Shown here in pieces: positions 21,711-29,438 of a stretch of DNA of 64,000 nt. The stretch's first letter is position 1; every line of letters starts with the position of its first letter. The stretch is from Clostridiales bacterium (GTDB lineage Bacteria; Bacillota; Clostridia; Christensenellales; Pumilibacteraceae). A program made the translations under genes and the position numbers. Below the pieces are notes generated by a model. It searched no databases. It was not told where the DNA came from and saw only the letters and a program-made list of their open reading frames with translations. The stretch is from NCBI GenBank assembly GCA_022508505.1, contig JAFLVC010000007.1, positions 53,768 through 117,767 on the forward strand, read 5' to 3'.

Positions 21711-23054
21711 ATGAAAGAAAGCGGAATTGTTTGGCAGGAGATGCTGTCTATATTGGAAGTAGAGATTCACGCGTTGGGGTTTGACGTGTGGATACGCCCG
21801 CTTGCACCCGTCGATACGGATGACGAGGACAAGCTCGTTCTGCTCGCGCCGACCGCTGCGCTCAAAACCGAGGTCATTACGCGGTACATGCCGCTCATGA
21901 AGGAGGCGATGCGCAATATCGACGGCGCACCTACGGAGATTTCGATAATCACTGCGGAGGAACAGGCGGCGGCCGCCGTCAAGACCGGCGCAACGCGCGA
22001 AAAGGAAAAGCCCGCGATTGCCGAAAAGAACACGCTCAACCCCAAGTACAACTTTGAAAACTTCGTCGTCGGCGAGTGCAACCGTTTTGCACATGCGGCG
22101 GCGCAGGCGGTCGCGGAAGCCCCCGGCGCGGTGTACAACCCGCTCTTTATCTACGGCGGCGTGGGTCTCGGCAAAACGCATATCATGCAGGCGATAGGCA
22201 ACGCCGTTAGAATGTCGGCGTCCAACCTCAAGGTGTTGTACGTGTCGTCGGATACTTTCTATAACGAGTTCATCGAATCGATACGCACGGCGGCAAAGGG
22301 CGCCAATCAGGCGTTCCGCGACAAGTACCGCGGCGTCGACCTCTTGATGATAGACGACGTGCAGTTCATAGGTGGAAAGCCGTCGTCGCAGGACGAGATG
22401 TTCCACACGTTCGAGGCGCTGAAGAGCGCGGGCAAGCAAATGGTGTTCGCGTCGGACAGACCGCCGCAGGACATACGCGAGCTCGACAGCCGCGTGCGCT
22501 CGCGGTTCGCGTCCAGCCTCGTCGTCGACATTCAGCCGCCCGACCTCGAAACGCGCATAGCGATATTGCGAAGCAAAGCGCTCGACGCCAAGTTCACCGT
22601 TGCGGACAATGCGCTTGAGTTTATCGCCGAGCACGTGCCCGGAAACATCCGCGAGATGGAAGGCGTTTTGACGAAGGTAATATTCCTCGCCAAGCTGTCA
22701 AACCGCCGCGTCGACCTTGCAATCTGCCGCGAAGCGCTGAACGACTACCGCGTTCAGGCGCGAGAGGAGATAACCGCCGACGAGATAATCGACTGCACCT
22801 GTCGGTACTTCAACGTCGGCAAGGCGGAAGTTGTCGGCAAAAAGAAAAACAAGGAAATAGTCGAGCCGCGCCAGATAGCGATATACCTTATCACAGAGCT
22901 CATGACGCTGCCGCTCATGTCGATAGGCGAGCTTTTCGGAAAAGAGCATACGACAATCGGGCACGCGCGCGACAAAATTGCCGCGGCAATCACGACCGAC
23001 CAAAAGATGCGGACGGCGGTAAACGACATAAAAGCAATGGTGCTTCGAAAGTAG
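21711..23054 (+). CDS. dnaA: Chromosomal replication initiator DnaA
   Basis: 447-residue AAA+ initiator that binds DnaA boxes and melts oriC. N-terminal domain I reads WQEMLSILEVEIHALGFDVWIRP. The Walker A motif GGVGLGKTH is near residues 149-157, and Walker B LLMIDDVQFIGGK follows. The C-terminal DNA-binding signature KEHTTIGHARDKI lies near residue 412. ATG 21711 with AGGTG upstream is chosen; the in-frame GTG at 21684 overlaps the promoter -10. dnaN does not follow, and no TTATCCACA-type box cluster was seen in the flanking gaps, so this is probably not the classical oriC-dnaA-dnaN arrangement. Confidence 0.96.
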   Translation: MKESGIVWQEMLSILEVEIHALGFDVWIRPLAPVDTDDEDKLVLLAPTAALKTEVITRYMPLMKEAMRNIDGAPTEISIITAEEQAAAAVKTGATREKEKPAIAEKNTLNPKYNFENFVVGECNRFAHAAAQAVAEAPGAVYNPLFIYGGVGLGKTHIMQAIGNAVRMSASNLKVLYVSSDTFYNEFIESIRTAAKGANQAFRDKYRGVDLLMIDDVQFIGGKPSSQDEMFHTFEALKSAGKQMVFASDRPPQDIRELDSRVRSRFASSLVVDIQPPDLETRIAILRSKALDAKFTVADNALEFIAEHVPGNIREMEGVLTKVIFLAKLSNRRVDLAICREALNDYRVQAREEITADEIIDCTCRYFNVGKAEVVGKKKNKEIVEPRQIAIYLITELMTLPLMSIGELFGKEHTTIGHARDKIAAAITTDQKMRTAVNDIKAMVLRK

Positions 23055-23084
23055 CGCAAACGTCAAATATATTTCAAATTGTTG

Positions 23085-23113
23085 TTGACATAATAAATTG
23101 TTTATTGTAGAAT
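23085..23113 (+). promoter_or_regulatory. Promoter of the DUF1934-like gene, abutting the start codon
   Basis: TTGACA 23085-23090, 17-base spacer, TAGAAT 23108-23113. Predicted transcription start is 23120, the A of the start codon. Confidence 0.8.
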
Positions 23114-23119
23114 ATTGAC

Positions 23120-23518
23120 ATGGACTGTTCTGACAATCATCCCCCAAGTAAAGTGCCGATTGCCGTAAGCATACAATCGGAACGCGAGCCCGTCGATTGC
23201 GACGGATATTTCACCGCGCTCGACAGCGGGTTCGTTCTCGAGTTCGGCACGCCCTCGGGCAGGTACGAAATAACGCACGAGGCGAACAAAACCAGACTCG
23301 TTTCGACGGGGCTGTTGTCATACGCTATGGATTTTTCGGACGGCGGGGCTACGGAAGTGGCGGCGCCGTTCGGCGGCATAAACTTTTCTCTCACGCCCTT
23401 AAAGCGCGTCGTCGATGTAAACGCAGACGGCGTCAAGATCGAGCTTTGCTATAAGCTCGTCGGAGCGGGTGCGGAAACACTTCGCGCGGTCAATGTGAAC
23501 GCGCGGTTTTTGCGTTAA
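23120..23518 (+). CDS. DUF1934-like small beta-barrel protein
   Basis: 132-residue cytosolic protein resembling the DUF1934 (YwiB-like) family: an acidic N-terminal strand, a central YEITHEANKTRLVSTG segment, then PFGGINFSLTPLKRVVDVNADGVKIELCYKLVG. The family is predicted to form a lipocalin-like barrel of unknown function. There is no ribosome-binding site, and the promoter predicts a leaderless transcript. The next gene follows after 11 bases and is likely co-transcribed. The assignment rests on pattern and length only. Confidence 0.6.
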   Translation: MDCSDNHPPSKVPIAVSIQSEREPVDCDGYFTALDSGFVLEFGTPSGRYEITHEANKTRLVSTGLLSYAMDFSDGGATEVAAPFGGINFSLTPLKRVVDVNADGVKIELCYKLVGAGAETLRAVNVNARFLR

Positions 23519-23529
23519 AAGAGGTAGAT

Positions 23530-24186
23530 ATGAAAATCAAGTGGCTCGGACATTCTTCATTTGTTCTCACCGAAAGCACGGGAACGTCGGTGCTTACCGA
23601 CCCGTACGATTCCAAGATGGTAGGGTACGGCTATAAACCGCCCGAAGTGGACGTAGTAACGGTGTCGCACGGGCACGGCGACCATAACTATACCTCCGTC
23701 GTCAAGCACAAACAGCTATTTAGCGAGCCGGGCAAGTACGAGTACGGCGGCATACATATCGCCGCGGTCCCGTCCTTTCACGACGACTGCGAGGGCAAGG
23801 CGCGCGGTAAGAACGTCATATTCAAGTTCCGCATGGACGGCGTGAACGTCTGCCATATGGGCGATATCGGCGAGCCGTGTTCGCCAGAGCTCGTAGAAAG
23901 ACTGCTGCCCGTCAACGTGCTGCTCATTCCCGTCGGCGGAACGTACACCATAGACGCGGAAGCGGCAAAGGAATACGTCGACAGGCTAATGCCCGATATC
24001 GTTATTCCCATGCACTACAAGGTCAAACACTGCGAGCTCGACATAGACAAGGCCGAGCCCTTCCTCAGAATGTTCGACGACGAGTGCATAGAAGAGGACG
24101 TTGAAGAGCTCGAGCTCGACCGCTACGACTTTAACGACGCCACCGAATCCACAAAAGTAATCGTAATGGAACGCAAACAGGCATAG
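23530..24186 (+). CDS. Metallo-beta-lactamase-fold hydrolase (UlaG/UPF0173-like)
   Basis: 218-residue protein with the metal-binding motif SHGHGDHNY near residues 50-58, an upstream GHSSF strand, CHMGDIGEP (third ligand region) and a C-terminal IPMHYK histidine. This layout fits the L-ascorbate-6-phosphate lactonase-like/UPF0173 group of Zn hydrolases. Substrate is unknown. The start is ATG 23530 after GAGGT. It probably forms an operon with the DUF1934-like gene. Confidence 0.8.
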   Translation: MKIKWLGHSSFVLTESTGTSVLTDPYDSKMVGYGYKPPEVDVVTVSHGHGDHNYTSVVKHKQLFSEPGKYEYGGIHIAAVPSFHDDCEGKARGKNVIFKFRMDGVNVCHMGDIGEPCSPELVERLLPVNVLLIPVGGTYTIDAEAAKEYVDRLMPDIVIPMHYKVKHCELDIDKAEPFLRMFDDECIEEDVEELELDRYDFNDATESTKVIVMERKQA

Positions 24187-24207
24187 CCACGCACAGCTTG
24201 GATTTTT

Positions 24208-24262
24208 CCTCGTGTGTGGACTGCTGTTAACGGTTGATTGTTACACACGACGAATTGCGTTT
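24208..24262. repeat. Dispersed repeat family C, copy 2
   Basis: Palindromic unit with arms TCGTGTGT and ACACACGA, enclosing GGACTGCTGTTAACGGTTG. Confidence 0.5.
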
Positions 24263-24313
24263 CGTTTTACACGGCTACAGCGTAATACGTTTCGAAACTA
24301 CGACCGACAATAA

Positions 24314-24350
24314 AAAATCTCGGCAAAGGCGTGCCGAGATTTTCTTTTTT
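24314..24350 (+). terminator. Terminator between the MBL hydrolase gene and rpsF
   Basis: 12-bp arms AAAATCTCGGCA (24314-24325) and TGCCGAGATTTT (24332-24343) followed by CTTTTTT. Confidence 0.9.
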
Positions 24351-24364
24351 GAAGTGCAAAACAC

Positions 24365-24393
24365 TTGTCAAATCAAAATAGTCATGATATAAT
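24365..24393 (+). promoter_or_regulatory. rpsF operon promoter
   Basis: TTGTCA 24365-24370, 17-base spacer, TATAAT 24388-24393. Start near 24400 and a leader of about 78 bases. Confidence 0.75.
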
Positions 24394-24429
24394 AATGTCC
24401 GCGGTAAATTTTTTCATGCCGTGTTCCTT

Positions 24430-24455
24430 GCTCGCACAGCCGACAAAGTGCGGGC
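24430..24455 (+). promoter_or_regulatory. Candidate S6:S18-binding leader hairpin
   Basis: In the rpsF leader, arms CGCAC (24433-24437) and GTGCG (24448-24452) enclose AGCCGACAAA with a CCG triplet. The S6:S18 complex is known to bind a CCG-bearing bulge or loop in its own mRNA that mimics its 16S rRNA site. Autoregulation of rpsF-ssb-rpsR is inferred. Confidence 0.45.
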
Positions 24456-24477
24456 CATAAGACCGAAAGGAGGGTTT

Positions 24478-24768
24478 ATGAATAACTACGAAATCCTTTA
24501 CATCCTGTCCGACAAGATAGGTCAGGAAGAGCGCACCGCGCTTGTAGAGAAGTTCAAAAAGCTCGTCGAAGGCTACGGCGAGACGACGGTAGAGGAGAAG
24601 GGCTCCAAAAAGCTCGCGTATCCTATACAGACCAAGATATCGGGCAAGCATCAGACCGGATACTACGTCTTTATGAAGTTTGTCGCTCCGCCCGAAATCC
24701 CCGCAGAGATAGAGCGTCAAATGCGCATAAGCGACGACGTTTTGCGGTTCATGGTTGAGAGGGTGTAA
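24478..24768 (+). CDS. rpsF: 30S ribosomal protein S6
   Basis: 96-residue S6, which binds the central domain of 16S rRNA together with S18. The start is ATG 24478 (MNNYEILYILSDKIG), preceded by AAAGGAGGG; the open frame further upstream is spurious. It carries the typical KKLAYPIQTKISGKHQTGYYV segment. ssb follows after one base and rpsR after that, the standard Bacillota order. Confidence 0.97.
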   Translation: MNNYEILYILSDKIGQEERTALVEKFKKLVEGYGETTVEEKGSKKLAYPIQTKISGKHQTGYYVFMKFVAPPEIPAEIERQMRISDDVLRFMVERV

Positions 24769-24769
24769 G

Positions 24770-25186
24770 ATGAACAAGATAATGCTTATTGGCAATCTTA
24801 CGCGCGATCCCGAGAGCAACACCACGCAGAGCGGCGCCAACTTCACGCGCTTCACGATTGCTGTCAACCGCCCGTTCACGAGCAGCACAGGCGAACGCGT
24901 TGCCGATTACTTCGACATCATCACATGGCGCGGCCTTGCGGAACGTTGCGCGAAGTACATCTTTAAGGGCAGCAAGGTCGGTATCGTGGGTTCCGTTCAG
25001 CGCAGACAGTACGAGGACAGGGACGGCATCAAGCGCACCAGCTTTGACGTAGTCGCCGATGAAGTCGAGTTCCTCACTCCCAAAAACAATACCGGTGCCC
25101 CGCGCGAGCAGTCGGGATATATGCCCGAAGAACCGCACGACATTGCCGGCATGCAGCCCGTCGACAGCGACGACCTACCGTTCTAA
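24770..25186 (+). CDS. ssb: Single-stranded DNA-binding protein
   Basis: 138-residue SSB with an N-terminal OB fold (MNKIMLIGNLTRDPE..., DYFDIITWRGLAERCAKYIFKGSKV) and the acidic C-terminal tip DSDDLPF, which recruits replication and repair partners. The linker is short. ATG 24770 is the start; the upstream in-frame GTG reading lies inside rpsF. It sits between rpsF and rpsR as in Bacillus. Confidence 0.97.
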   Translation: MNKIMLIGNLTRDPESNTTQSGANFTRFTIAVNRPFTSSTGERVADYFDIITWRGLAERCAKYIFKGSKVGIVGSVQRRQYEDRDGIKRTSFDVVADEVEFLTPKNNTGAPREQSGYMPEEPHDIAGMQPVDSDDLPF

Positions 25187-25208
25187 AAAATAAAGGAGAC
25201 AACTTATC

Positions 25209-25487
25209 ATGGATAAGAACAAGAATAACAAGAATAAGACCGCCGACGTCGACGACAAGATTCGCCGTCGCCCGCGCCCCGCGAAAAAACGCGTTTGCGA
25301 GTATTGCCAGGGTCACATCGACCGCGTCGACTACAAGGACGTCGAAAGGCTCAAAAAGTATATCGCCGAAAACGGCAAGATCTTGCCGCGCCGCGCTACC
25401 GGACTTTGCGCCGAGCATCAGCGCGACGTCACGACGGCGATCAAGCGTGCAAGAATTATGGCGCTTCTCCCGTTCAAGGGCGAGTAA
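25209..25487 (+). CDS. rpsR: 30S ribosomal protein S18
   Basis: 92-residue S18, partner of S6. It has a basic N-terminus, then [19 protein letters not shown] and [16 protein letters not shown]. The Cys and His positions fit the zinc-binding (C+) form of S18. The start is ATG 25209, 11 bases after AAAGGAGA. Confidence 0.97.
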   Translation: MDKNKNNKNKTADVDDKIRRRPRPAKKRVCEYCQGHIDRVDYKDVERLKKYIAENGKILPRRATGLCAEHQRDVTTAIKRARIMALLPFKGE

Positions 25488-25545
25488 GCGTCGCGAGTGT
25501 CTTGCGAGACCGGGCAATCATTAACTTTTACAAGCAGGAAAGTCA

Positions 25546-25884
25546 ATGGGTAAAATTGTTACTATGGTGGGCTATTGCCACACGAAGTGCAAGCCGTTCG
25601 GAATACAGTGGTTGCACGAAGGCGATTCGTACACTGCGGTAGGCTCTTATTCGGTGTCCGGGAGCGGTGACGACGCACAAAACAAGGAGATGCACGGGAA
25701 TTTCTATGTGTCTCCTCAGTACAAGTGCCGCCATTGCGACAATTCTTCGGTATTCATGTGCGGGAACTGCGGCACCATTGGGTGCTGGGACGGGGTTTCG
25801 CAGCGCGTAACTTGCAAAAATTGCAATTACGAGCAAAACCTCGGCGGAACGATTACCGACGCCAAAGGCTCTTCGGGACAGTAA
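25546..25884 (+). CDS. Zinc-ribbon protein, TerY-C-like
   Basis: 112-residue cysteine-rich protein. An N-terminal YCHTKCKPFGIQWL motif is followed by a Gly/Ser-rich region, then CRHCDNSS, CGNCGTIGCW and CKNCNY, i.e. several CxxC pairs. The arrangement resembles the TerY-C metal-binding domain of tellurite/phage-defence-type operons, but no von Willebrand or Ter protein is nearby. The start is ATG 25546 with AGGAAAG upstream. It lies 58 bases behind rpsR without a terminator between, so it may be transcribed with the ribosomal operon. Function unknown. Confidence 0.6.
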   Translation: MGKIVTMVGYCHTKCKPFGIQWLHEGDSYTAVGSYSVSGSGDDAQNKEMHGNFYVSPQYKCRHCDNSSVFMCGNCGTIGCWDGVSQRVTCKNCNYEQNLGGTITDAKGSSGQ

Positions 25885-25987
25885 ATATATCGTCCGCAAG
25901 CCGTGATCGGACCTAAAACACAGTAGTCAAAGGTATCTGCACGTTAATCGCGCCGATACCGTAAAACACTTTCCATAACACAAATCG

Positions 25988-26016
25988 AAAGACCTCGAAA
26001 AAATCGAGGTCTTTTT
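25988..26016 (+). terminator. Terminator after the zinc-ribbon gene
   Basis: 11-bp arms AAAGACCTCGA (25988-25998) and TCGAGGTCTTT (26004-26014) followed by TTT. Confidence 0.9.
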
Positions 26017-26087
26017 ATATACGGTCTTTGCGGATAATCGTTCGGGGCGGGGAATGAAAAAGAGTCATACTATATAATCTTTTATTA

Positions 26088-26116
26088 TTGACAAAATAAT
26101 TGCGCGGTGATATAAT
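26088..26116 (+). promoter_or_regulatory. Promoter of the permease/TIR-LRR unit
   Basis: Perfect consensus TTGACA 26088-26093, 17-base spacer, TATAAT 26111-26116. Predicted start near 26123. Confidence 0.9.
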
Positions 26117-26160
26117 TTTATTTGTAGGATTTTCGGCAATTTTCGAGCAAAGAGGGAAGT

Positions 26161-27471
26161 ATGTTGGTGCCTGTTATAATATGCTGTATAACTTGCGTAT
26201 TGATGATATGCTCCATATTGTTTTTTCCCAAGCTTAAAATCGGAAAAATCAGTCTCGACACATATTGGCTTATCACGATTGTCGGCGCCGTTTTTGCGCT
26301 GATTTTCGGCGGCGCGGAAATAGCGACGGTGGGCAAAGCGCTCATTGCGGACACAGCCATAAACCCGCTGAAGATTCTCGTACTGTTTTTGTCGATGACG
26401 ATACTGTCCATATTTTTGGACGAGCTCGGGTTTTTCCGTTTTCTTGCTAACGTAGCGTTAAGGCGCGCTCAAACGGGGCAGAAAAGGCTTTTCCTGTATC
26501 TGTACATAACGGTTTCGATATTGACGGTGTTCACGTCGAACGACATAATAATCCTCTCGTTCACGCCGTTCATTTGCTACTTTGCGAAAAACGCAAAGAT
26601 AAACCCGATTCCGTATCTTGCCGCGGAATTCGTCGCCGCCAACACATGGAGCATGGCGCTCATAATCGGCAATCCCACGAATATTTATCTCGCGACGTCA
26701 AACGGCATAGGGTTTCTCGAATACGTCAAGTACAGCATATTCCCGACGATTTTCGGAGGCTTGGTCGCATTCGGCGCGCTGTTCCTTCTCTTTCGTAAAA
26801 AGCTTCAAGAGCCCATTCAGGGCGAGGCGGAAACTGTTGTCATAGAGGACAAGGTTTTGCTGTGGGTGGGTATTGCCCATCTTGCCGTATGCACGATCAT
26901 GCTTGCGATAAGCTCGTACGTCGGTATAGAAATGTGGATAGTTGCGCTTTCCGCCGCAGGCAGTCTGTTCATATTCGCGGTGGTAATCGCGCTGGTCCGC
27001 AAGCAGAAGCCGACGGCGCTCATAGGCTGTCTGAAACGTACGCCGTATCAGCTTATACCGTTTGTTATTTCCATGTTCGTGATGATTGTCGTGCTTGCCG
27101 ATGCCGGAGTAACGGAAATCATCGCGAAGGCGATGGGCTCGAGCCTGCCCATATTGAAGTACGGCACTGCGTCGTTTGCGGCGTCAAACCTCATCAACAA
27201 TATACCGATGAGCGTGTTGTTCTCTTCGATTATCGAGACGTCGAACGGAGTAGCCGGAATCCCCGCGATATTCGCCACCGTCATAGGCTCTAACATAGGC
27301 GCGTTTTTCACACCGATAGGTGCGTTGGCGGGCATCATGTGGGGGTCGATCATAAGCAAGCACGACACTAAGTTCGGCTATTTCGACTTTTTGAAAATAG
27401 GTGTTACCGTCGCGATCCCGACGCTTTTTGCGGCATTAGGCGGATTGTGGTTGGCGGTGAGTATATTTTAA
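26161..27471 (+). CDS. ArsB/NhaD-type (ion transporter superfamily) permease
   Basis: 436-residue polytopic membrane protein with about 11-12 helices. It shows internal-repeat signatures of the ion transporter superfamily: SNDIIILSFTPFICYFAK and NTWSMALIIGNPTNIYLA in the first half, SNLINNIPMSVLF and IGSNIGAFFTPIGALAGIMW in the second. This resembles ArsB arsenite permeases and NhaD-like carriers; the substrate cannot be assigned and no arsR or arsC is present. The start is ATG 26161 after GAGGGAAG. The TIR-LRR gene follows after 24 bases within the same promoter-terminator unit. Confidence 0.8.
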   Translation: MLVPVIICCITCVLMICSILFFPKLKIGKISLDTYWLITIVGAVFALIFGGAEIATVGKALIADTAINPLKILVLFLSMTILSIFLDELGFFRFLANVALRRAQTGQKRLFLYLYITVSILTVFTSNDIIILSFTPFICYFAKNAKINPIPYLAAEFVAANTWSMALIIGNPTNIYLATSNGIGFLEYVKYSIFPTIFGGLVAFGALFLLFRKKLQEPIQGEAETVVIEDKVLLWVGIAHLAVCTIMLAISSYVGIEMWIVALSAAGSLFIFAVVIALVRKQKPTALIGCLKRTPYQLIPFVISMFVMIVVLADAGVTEIIAKAMGSSLPILKYGTASFAASNLINNIPMSVLFSSIIETSNGVAGIPAIFATVIGSNIGAFFTPIGALAGIMWGSIISKHDTKFGYFDFLKIGVTVAIPTLFAALGGLWLAVSIF

Positions 27472-27495
27472 AAACCAAATAAAAGAGGAAAAACT

Positions 27496-29103
27496 ATGGA
27501 AGCGACAAAAGAACAAACCCAAGAATTCGACAAAGAGTGGACAAAAATTTCGCTCAACTCGTATGACGGGCCGGAGCCCTACATTTTCATAAGCTATTCT
27601 CACCGCGACACGAAAAAGGTTTATGAGATATTGAAGGTGCTCGACCGCGAGAAGTTTCGCTATTGGTACGACGACACGATGGAGATCGGCGAGGATTTCC
27701 GCGAAGAGCTGAGAAGCCGCATAGAGAACTGCAGCGCGTTTTTGCTGTTTCTGTCCAACGAGGCGCTTAAGTCCAAGTACTGCGGAATGGAGATAATTAC
27801 GGCGTTCAAGTACGACAAGCGTATCTATCCTGTCTATCTGAGCGATGACGTAGTTATTCCCGCGCCGCTGAAGATGATACTCGAAAACCTTCAGCATGTA
27901 GACGGATCATACGGCAGGGCGACGGGGAAATACATGGCCAAGCTGTTGCAGAGCTTGCCGATAGAGACCATGCGCAGCCTGCAGACGGAAGGAGACGTGC
28001 TCGTCACTTGCAAGGACGGCAGCCCGTCGATTTCCATACCTTCCGGCATAAAAATAATAGGCACCGAGGCGTTTAAAAACTGCAGCAAGCTCGAAGATCT
28101 CGATTTAGGCAGCGAGGTAGAGGTGCTGCGGCGCGAAGCGTTCCGCGGCTGCGGCGCGCTCAAGGAAATAAACCTTCCTAAGAATGTGAGAAAGATAGGC
28201 GAGAGCGTTTTCCGCGATTGTATTTCCGCCACGTCGCTGACTATAGATTGTGCCGAAATGGAGCTCGGCGAAAGAGCGTTTGAAAACTGCGCGGCGCTCG
28301 AAAGCATTTCGCTGTGCGACGGCATCACCGAGATTTACGGCGGCGCTTTCAACAGCTGCAAGGCGTTGACGTCGATAAAGCTTCCCAAAGAGCTGACGAT
28401 AATGGGCGAAAGCGCATTCGCCGACTGCGCCAACTTGCAGTCGATCGACATTCCTGCCAAGGTCACCAAGCTCGACGACCTCGTGTTTAACGGCTGCACA
28501 AGCCTTGCCGAAGTCAAGCTAAACAATCAAGTATCAATCATCGGCAAAAACTGCTTCAAGGACTGCTCGAGCTTGCAGTCAATCAAGATTCCGGCGTCCG
28601 TCAAAAAAATAGGCTCGGGCGTTTTCCGCGGTTGTACGTCGCTTGCAAAGCTCGAAGTCGATCCCAAAAATAAATGGTACAAGTCGCTCGACAACGTACT
28701 GTTTAACAAGAACAAATCGATAATAGTGTGCTATCCCGCCAAGATAGGCGACGAGTCGTACGTAATTCCCGATTCCGTAACGATGATAACCGATTGGGCG
28801 TTCTGCAACTCGCTGTTGAAGCACATCGTAATCCCCGACAGCGTGCAAAACATCGGCGAGGGCGCGTTCTATTCCTGTGCCGAAATAGACGAAATCGTCA
28901 TTCCCGACTCGGTCGTGCGCATAGACGATTCCGCTTTCCGCGGCTGTTCGTCGCTTAAGTACATCTATATACCCGATTCCGTAATGGAATTTGGCTGGGG
29001 ACTTTTGAGCGGCTGCGACGACGTGACGGTAATATGCCACAAGCACTCCAATGCGGCGCGCTATTGCGAAGCTAAGCACATTCCGTTCAGGGACGCAAAA
29101 TAA
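27496..29103 (+). CDS. TIR domain-LRR (BspA-type) fusion protein
   Basis: 535-residue cytosolic protein without signal peptide or membrane helix. An N-terminal TIR domain (about residues 27-150) has box 1 YIFISYSHRD, a BB-loop region WYDDTMEIGEDFREEL, and SKYCGMEI, whose Glu99 matches the catalytic Glu of NAD-cleaving TIRs. From about residue 175, roughly 12 BspA/LRR_5 repeats follow, each with a pattern like GxxAFxxCxxLxxIxLP, interrupted near residues 390-415 by a degenerate insert. A cap segment ends the protein. AGAGGAAAA precedes ATG 27496. It is the second gene of a two-gene unit with the permease. TIR suggests NADase or adaptor signalling and LRR suggests ligand or protein sensing; the role is inferred. 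Confidence 0.85.
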   Translation: MEATKEQTQEFDKEWTKISLNSYDGPEPYIFISYSHRDTKKVYEILKVLDREKFRYWYDDTMEIGEDFREELRSRIENCSAFLLFLSNEALKSKYCGMEIITAFKYDKRIYPVYLSDDVVIPAPLKMILENLQHVDGSYGRATGKYMAKLLQSLPIETMRSLQTEGDVLVTCKDGSPSISIPSGIKIIGTEAFKNCSKLEDLDLGSEVEVLRREAFRGCGALKEINLPKNVRKIGESVFRDCISATSLTIDCAEMELGERAFENCAALESISLCDGITEIYGGAFNSCKALTSIKLPKELTIMGESAFADCANLQSIDIPAKVTKLDDLVFNGCTSLAEVKLNNQVSIIGKNCFKDCSSLQSIKIPASVKKIGSGVFRGCTSLAKLEVDPKNKWYKSLDNVLFNKNKSIIVCYPAKIGDESYVIPDSVTMITDWAFCNSLLKHIVIPDSVQNIGEGAFYSCAEIDEIVIPDSVVRIDDSAFRGCSSLKYIYIPDSVMEFGWGLLSGCDDVTVICHKHSNAARYCEAKHIPFRDAK

Positions 29104-29179
29104 AGCGAATGCCCTTGTGGCTAATCGACTTCGAGCGCTTAGGCAAAAATCCCATGCGTAAAAATCAATAAGTATAGGA

Positions 29180-29207
29180 AGCGTCGGCTGTACGTCGGCG
29201 CTTTTTG
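29180..29207 (+). terminator. Terminator after the TIR-LRR gene
   Basis: Arms AGCGTCG (29180-29186) and CGGCGCT (29196-29202), one G-T pair, followed by TTTTT. Confidence 0.75.
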
Positions 29208-29260
29208 TTTAGTCTGGCACAAAAGTCCGATAAATGGTTAAAAAATTTTTAATTTGGGTA

Positions 29261-29288
29261 TTGACAAACCGTAAATAAGTGCTATAAT
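29261..29288 (+). promoter_or_regulatory. Promoter of the InlB-repeat lipoprotein
   Basis: TTGACA 29261-29266, 16-base spacer, TATAAT 29283-29288. Start near 29295 and a leader of about 144 bases. Confidence 0.85.
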
Positions 29289-29318
29289 TATTATGACAAC
29301 ATTTGAATAGGGAACAAT

Positions 29319-29414
29319 ATGAGTTCGGACGGTGCGAGCAGTCGGCGTAAGCTCGTCATTTTCTGCTGTGTGGCAAATCCAATCAAAAAGTTCCCGATAC
29401 AAAAAAGTCAATAA
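29319..29414 (+). CDS. Possible 31-residue leader peptide
   Basis: Small frame from ATG 29319, preceded by AGGG, in the leader of the lipoprotein mRNA (MSSDGASSRRKLVIFCCVANP...). It ends 24 bases before the lipoprotein ATG. GGGAAC near 29310 and GTTCCC near 29388 could pair and close a structured leader around it. Whether it is translated or only part of an RNA structure is unknown. Confidence 0.3.
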   Translation: MSSDGASSRRKLVIFCCVANPIKKFPIQKSQ

Positions 29415-29438
29415 CATTATTTCTAAATGGGAGGAAAT

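Noticed and set aside
25209..25487. tRNA or rRNA genes in the window
   Set aside because: No tRNA T-arm or rRNA-like segments were noticed in any intergenic gap; this was a visual scan, so a tRNA search program could still find one.
29295..29438. Known riboswitch (c-di-GMP or THF type) in the lipoprotein leader
   Set aside because: No conserved core of these classes is present; only a general stem and a short frame are seen.
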